Below, piece after piece: positions 1 through 7,230 of a stretch of DNA of 32,985 nt. Origin of the DNA: Methanoculleus sp. (GTDB lineage Archaea; Halobacteriota; Methanomicrobia; Methanomicrobiales; Methanomicrobiaceae). Under the pieces are notes generated by a model. The model saw nothing but the letters and a program-made list of their open reading frames with translations. It had not been told where the DNA came from and searched no databases. Both the position numbers and the translations under genes were made by a program. The stretch is from assembly GCA_011045995.1 (NCBI GenBank), contig DSBQ01000016.1:1-32985 (forward strand), read 5' to 3'. The first letter of the stretch is position 1, and every line of letters starts with the position of its first letter.

Positions 1-255
1 GATCGCCGGCAGGAACCAGATGATGCCGATGATGACGGCTATCAGGCCGGTGATGAAGAGATGGATGTAGTCTTCAAGTTCCGGTGCGGGAGTAATGCCC
101 TTCATGACACGCAGGGTATACCCCGTGAAGATGAAATTGATGATCGGGATGGCACTGATGATGATGAGCAGAATCCACCGCACCCATTGTCCGACCAGTC
201 CGCCCTTTGCATATTCAAAGGAGCTTCCGAGTGTTTCTCCGATTGCAATACCCAT
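1..255 (-). CDS. DUF4013 family membrane protein, partial (C-terminus outside window)
   Basis: This is an 85-codon open N-terminal part of a gene that runs off the left edge of the window. It begins MGIAIGETLGSSFEYAKGG and then has hydrophobic membrane segments around residues 24-45 and 65-85. The N-terminus matches the next gene (404-1054) almost residue for residue in the pattern IGE-x-LGSSF-x-YAK-x-GLVG-x-W, so the two are paralogues. The ATG at 253-255 is preceded by a good GAGGTG ribosome binding site five bases upstream. The family is recognised from memory as DUF4013, a multi-pass archaeal membrane protein of unknown function. The rest of the gene cannot be judged. Confidence 0.8.
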   Translation of the reverse strand, partial: MGIAIGETLGSSFEYAKGGLVGQWVRWILLIIISAIPIINFIFTGYTLRVMKGITPAPELEDYIHLFITGLIAVIIGIIWFLPAI

Positions 256-284
256 AAGAACACCTCTTAGGTATTGTCTCCTCG

Positions 285-294
285 TTTTTATAAC
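285..294 (-). promoter_or_regulatory. TATA-box for the partial DUF4013 gene
   Basis: On the minus strand the element reads TTATAAAAAC. It lies about 35 bp upstream of the ATG at 255, which would put transcription start near 264 and leave a short leader that includes the GAGGTG ribosome binding site. Inferred from spacing only. Confidence 0.45.
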
Positions 295-375
295 ATAAAA
301 ATATTTGTCAGAAAGGCACCTTTTAATGGCATCATTACTCGCCGAAAATCTGCACAAATTCTTCTGGATAACCTG

Positions 376-382
376 AAAAAAA
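376..382 (-). terminator. Oligo-T terminator of the second DUF4013 gene
   Basis: Seven consecutive T on the minus strand lie 22 bases downstream of the stop codon of the gene at 404-1054. Runs of T without a hairpin are the usual archaeal termination signal. Confidence 0.5.
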
Positions 383-403
383 GGATGGACATTAAATTAT
401 TTT

Positions 404-1054
404 TTACCAGTTATCTCCCGGTGTTCCGCTCTCGTAGATCAGCGTCAGGTACCGTGCCGACCAGACGGAGATGAACGGGAGGGCAATGAAGTAGAGGATC
501 ATGCCAATATACGGGATGAGCTGGAGGACAGTTGCGATCACTACAGTAATGATACCAAAGACCAGCAGTGCGACGAAATACATCACCCAGCCGACCCGTG
601 AGATCGCTGCAAGAATCTCCTTCAGGTTGAACGCCTCGCCGAACTTCTCTTCCCGGGCGAACCGGATTATAGCAAAGTTCGAGATGAGGCTGACGATGAG
701 GGCGAGGATAATCGTGATGAGGATACCAACAATGATCCCTCCCCATCCTGTGGCGGATTCGGGATTTGCCATGATGGCAAAGGCCGAGGCCCCCATAAGA
801 ACGAAGGCGACGATCGCCACCGGGATGGCGTAAATAAGTCCTATGACAATGACAATAATGCCATCCACGAAGGTCTTCACCCAGTCATCGGGCTCTGGTG
901 CGGGAACGACTCCCCGGTAGACTCTCAGGAGGTACCCGGAGAGCAACGGGAAGATGATCGCGGAGATGAGCAGAAGCGCCCACCGTTTCCATTTGCCGAC
1001 AAGCCCTTCCTTTGCATACGCAAAAGAGGATCCAAGCATTTCACCAATATCCAT
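404..1054 (-). CDS. DUF4013 family membrane protein
   Basis: This 216-aa protein begins MDIGEMLGSSFAYAKEG. An upstream in-frame start at 1105 exists, but the paralogue at 1-255 aligns from the ATG at 1054, so the shorter start is chosen. Hydrophobic segments lie near residues 24-42, 58-90, 103-125 and 150-205, and a short PAPEPDDW stretch sits between the first two, equivalent to PAPELEDY in the paralogue. These are typical of DUF4013, an uncharacterised archaeal multi-pass family. The function is unknown. Tandem placement with the paralogue indicates a local duplication. A TATA-like element at 1089-1096 (minus strand) could drive it. Confidence 0.8.
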   Translation of the reverse strand: MDIGEMLGSSFAYAKEGLVGKWKRWALLLISAIIFPLLSGYLLRVYRGVVPAPEPDDWVKTFVDGIIVIVIGLIYAIPVAIVAFVLMGASAFAIMANPESATGWGGIIVGILITIILALIVSLISNFAIIRFAREEKFGEAFNLKEILAAISRVGWVMYFVALLVFGIITVVIATVLQLIPYIGMILYFIALPFISVWSARYLTLIYESGTPGDNW

Positions 1055-1088
1055 AGAATTACCGTGAAACAGGATGGTTACCGGGTGC

Positions 1089-1096
1089 TTATAATT
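1089..1096 (-). promoter_or_regulatory. Candidate TATA-box for the DUF4013 gene at 404-1054
   Basis: The minus strand reads AATTATAAG here, about 38 bp upstream of the chosen ATG at 1054. That would give a leader of roughly 12 bases. The upstream in-frame start at 1105 would lie before this TATA, which supports the shorter protein. Confidence 0.35.
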
Positions 1097-1276
1097 GTGA
1101 TCCAATATCAGCCGACCCGACGGGCGTTTCTTCTCTGTTGGGGCGAAAATTCAGCTAAAAGCGCAGAATATACCCTCTGGAGGTAACATTTTTCTAATAG
1201 ACGGGATATACTGGGGATGTTCATTCCGGGCGGCGAACGGATAACCGGCCGGGGTCCTGGAAGGCGGTGAGTTCTG

Positions 1277-2710
1277 TTGATCCGTGTGCTGATGGTGGAT
1301 GATGAAGAGGATGTGTTGAAAGCGGGCCGGCTCTTTATGGAAAGAGACGGCGACATACAGGTGGATACCGCAACATCCGGAACAGGAGCGCTTGAAAAAC
1401 TTGCGGTCATGGAATACGACGCCATCGTCTCCGATTACCATATGCCTGGTATGAACGGCATCGAATTTCTCCGGGAGGTCCGTGGAAGGTTCGGCGATAT
1501 TCCGTTTTTTATCCTCACCGGAAAGTCGGAAGAAGAGGTGGTCATAGAAGCACTCAACAGCGGGGCGACAGGCTATCAGCGCAAGGGAACCGCAGTAAGG
1601 GAAATCTTCACGGACATCACCAACCAGCTCAGAATTGCCGTCCAGAAACAACAGATGGAACAGAAGCTTGTCCAGAGCGAGATACGGTTCTTTGACCTGG
1701 TCGAACATGCAAACGACCTGATAGAATCGGTCCGCCCGGACGGGGCGATCGTCCACGTGAACCGCGCCTGGCGCGAGACGCTCGGGTACACGGAGGAGGA
1801 TATCGCCGCGATGACGATATTCGACGTCGTCGCTCCCGAGGCCCTTGACGAGTATATGCATCTTTTTGCAGGCCTGATGAACTGCGCAGAGCACTCACGG
1901 TTCAGGACCACTTACCTCGCCCGCGACGGGAGCAGGGTCTATCTGGAGGGGAGTGTCAACTGCCGGTGCGAGAACGGCAATCCGGTGGCGACACGGGGGA
2001 TATTCAGGAATATCTCCGAGATCAGACGTGGGCAGGAAGAGCTTCGGCTGCTTCATGCTCTGGTGGATTCCCTTCCCTGTGCCATTCTGGTTGCCACACC
2101 CGACGGCGAGATCAGCGAAATAAACAGCGGGACGGCAGCGGTCTTCGGAACGAGCGGCGGGGACGCAGTCGGGATGCCCTTCGGGGATCTCATCGGTGAC
2201 CATCAGGTTGCACGGGAGGTCATCGCCGGGGCAATGAAGGATGGTGTCGGTCACGGGCATTGTGTCACCGGGGGTGAGGACGGGTTGTTGCACCTGCGCA
2301 TTCGGGGTGTCCGGGTGGATGGCGACGAGGAGTATGTGCACCGCCTGGTGATCAGCTGTCTTGATGATCGCCGGATGCACATGGCACGTGAGTCGTTTCG
2401 GCTTCTTGCAGAAGGAGTGAGGGACCCGGTCGCCGTCCTCGGCGGTAAGGGGGAGATTCTCTTTGCCAACCGGCCGATGGCGGCGCTCGCGGGCATTCCT
2501 GATCCCAACCGGCTCCATGGCATCTCGTTTGCCACGCTCTTTTTTGCAAGCCCGCTCCCGGAACCGTCGCTGGCGGATACGGATCCCTTGCCATGGTCCG
2601 CCTGCGGCGGAAAGGTCACTGGCCGTGCCCGTGTGCTGCCGCTGGTCTATGAAGGTGAAGATGCGCGGCTTTTGATTCTCAGTGACGCGCACCGGGAAGA
2701 ATTGGGATAA
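1277..2710 (+). CDS. Response regulator receiver protein with PAS domains, no kinase domain
   Basis: This 477-aa protein starts with a receiver domain (about residues 1-120): acidic pair D8-D9, phospho-acceptor D53 in SDYHMPGMNG, and T81 in ILTGK. Residues about 135-255 form a typical PAS/PAC unit (FFDLVEHANDLI, then DGAIVHVNRAWRETLGY, ending RGIFRNISEIR). Residues about 260-365 and 370-475 look like two further, more divergent PAS units. The expected lysine region of the receiver reads GYQRKG. No HisKA or ATPase module follows, and the gene stops after the third PAS, so it cannot phosphorylate anything itself. The start is TTG at 1277, selected because GGCGGTGAG lies five bases upstream. It probably takes phosphate from a kinase encoded elsewhere. 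The kinase, ligand and output are unknown. Confidence 0.85.
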   Translation: MIRVLMVDDEEDVLKAGRLFMERDGDIQVDTATSGTGALEKLAVMEYDAIVSDYHMPGMNGIEFLREVRGRFGDIPFFILTGKSEEEVVIEALNSGATGYQRKGTAVREIFTDITNQLRIAVQKQQMEQKLVQSEIRFFDLVEHANDLIESVRPDGAIVHVNRAWRETLGYTEEDIAAMTIFDVVAPEALDEYMHLFAGLMNCAEHSRFRTTYLARDGSRVYLEGSVNCRCENGNPVATRGIFRNISEIRRGQEELRLLHALVDSLPCAILVATPDGEISEINSGTAAVFGTSGGDAVGMPFGDLIGDHQVAREVIAGAMKDGVGHGHCVTGGEDGLLHLRIRGVRVDGDEEYVHRLVISCLDDRRMHMARESFRLLAEGVRDPVAVLGGKGEILFANRPMAALAGIPDPNRLHGISFATLFFASPLPEPSLADTDPLPWSACGGKVTGRARVLPLVYEGEDARLLILSDAHREELG

Positions 2711-2713
2711 GAG

Positions 2714-2736
2714 AGAAGGGAGCAGTTCCTCCTTCT
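2714..2736 (+). terminator. Possible hairpin after the REC-PAS gene
   Basis: AGAAGG at 2714-2719 can pair with CCTTCT at 2731-2736, just after the stop codon at 2710. There is no T-run behind it, so a terminator role is weakly supported. The spacer lies between convergent genes. Confidence 0.25.
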
Positions 2737-2796
2737 GCATCGTTCCTGTTAATCAAAATCAGGGGAGGGGCTGGATGGTCCGTCTCCTTCGTACAC

Positions 2797-5700
2797 TCAG
2801 GGTGTATCGGGTTCGGGGGGGGTGGCAAATGCCTCTGCCGCCTCCTTGTATCTGCCGAGCTGTGCAAGCGATGAGCCCATTCTCATTGCGGCGGCGGTAC
2901 AGCCCGGATTTGCCTCCATGACCTTCCGGAACGCCGTCACCGCCTGTTCATGCCGGCCGACGTCGGCGAGTGCGATGCCCTTGCCGTACCATGCCGTCAC
3001 ATTCGCCGGGTCATGTTCGAGCACCGTCTCAAAGGCCTTCCCGGCGTCCTGGTAGCGGCCCATCGCATCGAGAACCAGACCGTAGGCGCACCAGATTGCC
3101 GGGTTCTTCCGGTCGATCTCGATGGCGCTCCCGTAATCGGCAACCGCAGCATCGAAGAGGCCGAGCCGTTCGTTCGCCTTTGCCGAGAGGAAGAGAGGGA
3201 CAGGGGACCGCGGTGAGAGCTCACGGATCTCTTTGATCACCTTCAGGACGTCCTTGTACTGTCCCGATGCAAGCAGCGCCTCAGCCATCAGATAGCGCGC
3301 CTCGGCGTTGGCGGGTTCTGCTGCGGCGACCGTCGCGTATGCCTGGGCAGCCTCCGGGTACCTGGCTGACCTGAGGAGCGCGCCAGCCAGCCGCGACCGG
3401 GCAAGGGTGTCCCCCTCATCAAAGGAGATCAGCTTTTCGCACGCGGCGATGGCTTTTTCATAACGGCCGAGACGTTCGAGGGCTCCCGCCTGGAATTCCC
3501 AGGCCGCACGGCTTCCGGGATCCTGATCCGCCACCGCGGATGCCACCTCGACGACCTCTCCATACTGTCCTTCGTGCATGAAGGCGGCAGCAAGGCGCAG
3601 CCAGATATCCGTATCCTTTGGGTTCGCCTCCAGTGCCTCGCGGTACCGGGCGATCGCCTCATCGAAACGGCCAGTCCGCTCATGCGCATGGCCGAGCAGG
3701 ATGCGGGCGGCGGTGTCGTCGGGGACGAGGGCGAGGTAGGCGGTGAGCCCTGCAGCCGCATCCTCCTGCCTGCCGCTTTCCAGGAGTGCATTTGCCCGTT
3801 CTTTGAGGGAAGGGGCATGGTCGGGGTTTTTAGCGAGCGCTTCGTCAAAAGCCGCTATCGCATCAGGATACCTCCTCATCTTTGCGAGAATCCACCCTTT
3901 CTCAAACCGGATCATCGGGTCATCCGGGCGAAGAACAACAGCTTTCTCCAGGCAGCGGTGGGCGTGGGCGAAATCCCCCTTTCTCAGGTAGGTGTTGCCA
4001 AGAGCAATCCAGGCATCCGGGTCGTCCCTGTTGCATTCGAGGGAACGCTGGTAGAAGTAGATCGCCTCATCGAACTTTCCGAGGCATTTGAGCAATTCGC
4101 CCAGGCGCAGGGTCGCGCCCGCTCTTTCCGGTTCCTCCTCGACGACGCGGGTATAGTATTCTGCGGCGGCTGCAAGGTCGCCTGACTTTTCCAGAAGGCC
4201 GGCCTTCTGGGAGAAGAGGCTGATGTCACGCGGGGCAAAAGAAAGGGCCTGGTCGATCATCGCAAGTGCATCGGGGTACATCCCGAGATGTTCGAAGGCT
4301 GTCGCCATCGACCGGAGCACCGTCAGGTCGCGGCCGTGTGTGCCGCTGACCGCCTCGAAGGCCTCAAGGGCCTCGCGGTTCTTTCCCATTTCCAGGAGGG
4401 AGGCGGCCTTGAGGACGAGAGTGCCCGCATCGTTCGGGCGTGCAGCAAGCATCTCATCGAAGAGAGTGAGTGCCTCCTGGTGGCGCCCGCTGTTCTGGTA
4501 TATCTCCCCGAGCTTTCGCAGGGTGCCGACGTTGCCCAATCCGGCGGCAATCACCTTTTGGTAGCACGCCTCGGCCTTCGCCGGGTTACCGGTTTTCATC
4601 CACGCATCCCCGAGCATGGCAACCGCAGGCCAGTCGGATGGGTAGGCCGTCGTCACCTTCACCAGTGCCTCCGTCGCCCGCTCGTACTCCCCCATGTTCA
4701 TGAGGGCCTCTGCCTTCCTGCGCCATGCATCGGTATTCTCCCGGTCGGCATCGAGGAGGCGCGTGTAGACGGTCAGTGCCTCACGGTATTTCCTGAGGTG
4801 CATGTATGCTGTTCCCTGGAGTTCAAGGAGGGCGGTCTCCCTCACATCGAGGTCCATGGTCCTGGTCCCTGCCTGCCGTTTCGTGGTATCCTGCCCGAAG
4901 AGGTTGAAGTCGGCCTCGGTAGTGATCCACGACATGGCAGTGGTGCCACCGCCGTTCATCACCTTCTCAAAGCTATGGAGGGCTTCTTCATAGTGCCCGG
5001 TGTTGATCATGGCAATGCCACGGTGGTACCACGCAAGGCTGTTCTCCTGGTCAACCTTGAGCACCGCGTCAAAGCATCCGCCGGCACGGGCATACTCGCC
5101 CATCGCCTCAAACGCCGCCCCCATGATGTGCCACGCACTGACATCTCCGGGATTCTTTTTCGTGACGATCTCGAGGGCCCGGGTGCATTCGTGGTAATCC
5201 CCTTTGAAGAAGAGGCTTGCCGCCCGGGCAAACCCGGCGGTCGGATGGTCCGGATCGGCGTGCTGCACCTTTCGATAGCTCTCCGCCGCATCGCTGTGGC
5301 GGCCGAGCATATCATAGAGAAGGGCGAGGCGCATCCGGGAGCCGAGGTCCTCCGGGTCGGCGGTGACCGCCCTCTGGTAGAGGTCGATGGCTGCAGGCGC
5401 GTCTCCCTGCTTCCGGGCGGCGTCCGCCGCAAGCACCAAAAGTGCCGCATCATCCGGCCGGAACTTGAGCACCGTTGCAAAATGCGACGAAGCATCGGCA
5501 TAGTTGCCGGCTAAAAGCGCGAGTCGTCCCGCCTCTGCCCTGAACGCCATATCATCGGGGTGGCGGGCTGTCACGTCCTCCATCAGGGATGCGGCCCCGT
5601 CATATGCGGCGAGGTGCTCAAGACAGCGTACCTTCTGCAGGCTGGCGTGCAGGTCAGTTTTCTTTACCGCACATATCCGGTCAAGGCAGGGGAGTGCCTC

Positions 5701-5997
5701 CCTGTATTTTCCTTCCCGCATCAATGTCGCAGCGAGTGCCTCCCATGAGGCGATATCGTCGAAAGAGAGATCGACGCATCTCTGAAATGATGCCTCTGCC
5801 TCCTGCAGAGCTCCCAGGTTGAAGAGCGCCTGTCCGCGCAGGTAGTGCACCCCCGTGTTGGATGCCTCGAGTTCGAGTGCCTTGTCAAAGTGCCTGCGCG
5901 CCTCCTCGTACTTCCCCTGCCCAAAGCTTGCCTTCCCCTTCTCGATCCAGGGGTCCGGGCCGCTTCCCTGCCCGAAAATATTGTCAAAAATCGCCAT
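2797..5997 (-). CDS. Giant tetratricopeptide-repeat protein
   Basis: This 1066-aa protein is built almost entirely of about 30 tandem 34-residue TPR units. They are recognisable by recurring W-x2-G/A, G-x-Y-x-EA and A-x4-P signatures, for example GKYEEARRHFDKALEL near residue 30. There is no signal peptide and no membrane segment, so it should be cytoplasmic and act as a protein-binding scaffold. Around residues 346-389 the repeat pattern is broken by a hydrophilic insertion containing GGGTTAMSWITTEADF and a TMDLDVRE stretch. The start codon at 5997 has GGAGTGAT upstream. The gene converges on the REC-PAS gene with 86 bp between them. Partners cannot be predicted from the sequence. Large TPR proteins are common in Methanomicrobiales and usually annotated no further. 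Confidence 0.9.
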   Translation of the reverse strand: MAIFDNIFGQGSGPDPWIEKGKASFGQGKYEEARRHFDKALELEASNTGVHYLRGQALFNLGALQEAEASFQRCVDLSFDDIASWEALAATLMREGKYREALPCLDRICAVKKTDLHASLQKVRCLEHLAAYDGAASLMEDVTARHPDDMAFRAEAGRLALLAGNYADASSHFATVLKFRPDDAALLVLAADAARKQGDAPAAIDLYQRAVTADPEDLGSRMRLALLYDMLGRHSDAAESYRKVQHADPDHPTAGFARAASLFFKGDYHECTRALEIVTKKNPGDVSAWHIMGAAFEAMGEYARAGGCFDAVLKVDQENSLAWYHRGIAMINTGHYEEALHSFEKVMNGGGTTAMSWITTEADFNLFGQDTTKRQAGTRTMDLDVRETALLELQGTAYMHLRKYREALTVYTRLLDADRENTDAWRRKAEALMNMGEYERATEALVKVTTAYPSDWPAVAMLGDAWMKTGNPAKAEACYQKVIAAGLGNVGTLRKLGEIYQNSGRHQEALTLFDEMLAARPNDAGTLVLKAASLLEMGKNREALEAFEAVSGTHGRDLTVLRSMATAFEHLGMYPDALAMIDQALSFAPRDISLFSQKAGLLEKSGDLAAAAEYYTRVVEEEPERAGATLRLGELLKCLGKFDEAIYFYQRSLECNRDDPDAWIALGNTYLRKGDFAHAHRCLEKAVVLRPDDPMIRFEKGWILAKMRRYPDAIAAFDEALAKNPDHAPSLKERANALLESGRQEDAAAGLTAYLALVPDDTAARILLGHAHERTGRFDEAIARYREALEANPKDTDIWLRLAAAFMHEGQYGEVVEVASAVADQDPGSRAAWEFQAGALERLGRYEKAIAACEKLISFDEGDTLARSRLAGALLRSARYPEAAQAYATVAAAEPANAEARYLMAEALLASGQYKDVLKVIKEIRELSPRSPVPLFLSAKANERLGLFDAAVADYGSAIEIDRKNPAIWCAYGLVLDAMGRYQDAGKAFETVLEHDPANVTAWYGKGIALADVGRHEQAVTAFRKVMEANPGCTAAAMRMGSSLAQLGRYKEAAEAFATPPEPDTP

Positions 5998-6687
5998 AGG
6001 CTACATCACTCCAGCGATGGTGGTGATGAAATGTGGTTCTTCTATGGCATTAATTTCTCTTATGCACAGGACTTCATTGCCGCCTTGTGGAAAATGTTGC
6101 ATGAAAGGTGAGGCAACTCTTCACATTCGCTGCGCAGCAGGGGGCCTTCCTGGCTGTACCGGTAAATGGTTGCGAAAAGATCGTCACAAGAGGTGGGGTG
6201 TGCCGGAAGGGGGATTATTTACGGAGAATAGGGTATTGGGGGTACCCGTACGCGTCCGGTCCTGTTCGGCGGCAGAGGATCACACCCGTACCGGATGGTG
6301 GTCCCGGTACCCTCCCGGCAATATCCTGAAATGAGCATGGGAATATCTCCTCAATGTAACATTTTGGGGGTGTTTGCTGAAGAGGTGAACAACGTGTTCG
6401 ATAGAGGCTATTTGCCGCCAGTTTGGGGATTCAGGCGGTAGCGTCAGGAATTATCGATGTTGTCCCAGTGGTTGGATGGATCTTCTGCACTCATTCCCGG
6501 ATACTATCAGTACGTTACGTACCGGCATGACTCTGCCATATTTTTATATGACGTCTCGGTTATTTATGTTTTCGTTGATTTGATAGGCATAATTGATATG
6601 CATTTGAGTGTGGGAGAAGTCCTGCACCGGGTGCATTAATGTAGAGGGACAGGTATATTCTACCCCACCGGCTGGATTTTCGTACGG
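5998..6687. other. Gene-poor spacer
   Basis: No convincing coding region is seen in these 690 bases on either strand. The open frames present are short, lack ribosome binding sites and have compositions unlike the neighbours. The stretch contains the upstream region of the TPR gene at its left end, a nested inverted-repeat structure at 6234-6323, and AT-rich patches near 6540-6560 and 6651-6660. The last patch may be the promoter of the small gene at 6688. Confidence 0.6.
6234..6323. other. Candidate structured RNA or DNA element (nested inverted repeats)
   Basis: Three complementary pairs are nested in the correct order: TATTG (6234-6238) with CAATA (6319-6323), GGGTACC (6240-6246) with GGTACCC (6306-6312), and TCCGGT (6255-6260) with ACCGGA (6290-6295). 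Together they could fold one irregular stem of about 90 nt. There is no clear promoter or terminator on either side, so it is uncertain whether it is transcribed. It matches no RNA family that I recognise. Confidence 0.3.
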
Positions 6688-7023
6688 ATGCGGACGTATT
6701 TTGGCTGGCAGACGTGTGAGGGCCGGATGATGAAGGAGGAGGCAGATGGCAGGGAATGGGGGGTTCCGGGTGCGATGAACCTGGAGACCATCCTTATTCT
6801 GACCGGCGAGATGGACCACCTTGCAGACCTCCTGCGCCACAGGGCGAAGGACATGGAGGGGGCCGGGGCCGGTGAGATGGTCCGTGATGTGGTTCATCCG
6901 CTTCTCGACGAGCTGGAGGCCGAGCTTAGGGCACGGACAACCGGGATCACTGGAAAGGATGAAATCAGGGGGATCATCGCCGCCTGGATCGACCGGAAGG
7001 TGGCTGAACCTTGCGGGCCGTAA
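6688..7023 (+). CDS. Small hypothetical protein
   Basis: This is a 111-aa open frame that I do not recognise. Its second half (about residues 30-108) looks like a real helical protein: ETILILTGEMDHLADLLRH, then VRDVVHPLLDELEAELRA and DEIRGIIAAWIDRKV, with regular amphipathic spacing. The first 29 residues are less convincing. Other in-frame starts are ATG at 6727, 6730 and 6775. ATG 6688 lies about 31 bp after a TATA-like GGTATATTC at 6652-6660, which would fit a nearly leaderless transcript. It precedes the DUF2193 operon by about 200 bp and probably has a separate promoter. It may be a real species- or family-restricted gene. Confidence 0.45.
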   Translation: MRTYFGWQTCEGRMMKEEADGREWGVPGAMNLETILILTGEMDHLADLLRHRAKDMEGAGAGEMVRDVVHPLLDELEAELRARTTGITGKDEIRGIIAAWIDRKVAEPCGP

Positions 7024-7146
7024 TGTTCAACATTTTCCCTCTGCAGACGCCCTCGGCCCGACAGAGAGGCCGTTCCTAAAATTTCTTATATTTCGCTTAA
7101 TTTGGCAAATTAATCTATTTTATCTACTTTATGATAATTTTTGGCG

Positions 7147-7174
7147 TCTATCAAGTTTTATTTGGGGTGATAGA
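7147..7174 (+). promoter_or_regulatory. Inverted repeat in the promoter region of the DUF2193 operon
   Basis: TCTATCA at 7147-7153 and its exact complement TGATAGA at 7168-7174 are separated by 14 bp, so the half-site centres are 21 bp (two helical turns) apart. The weaker flanks GGC and GCC extend the symmetry. The repeat lies 57-84 bp before the DUF2193 start codon within a very AT-rich spacer (7078-7200) that includes TATA-like TTCTTATATT at 7084-7093 and CTTTATGATAA near 7127-7137. If the second is the TATA-box, the repeat straddles the transcription start, as expected for a repressor operator. Inference only. Confidence 0.4.
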
Positions 7175-7230
7175 TAGCCTTATGTAGTTCCACACAATAT
7201 TGGGCATCACCGCTATGCGAGGTGGTATGT

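Noticed and set aside
4288-5514. 408-codon open frame antisense to the TPR gene
   Set aside because: The TPR repeats on the minus strand are unmistakable; the antisense frame has no recognisable domain.
6457-6639. 60-codon open frame in the large spacer
   Set aside because: It has no ribosome binding site, an AT-rich random-looking composition and no pattern of a real protein.
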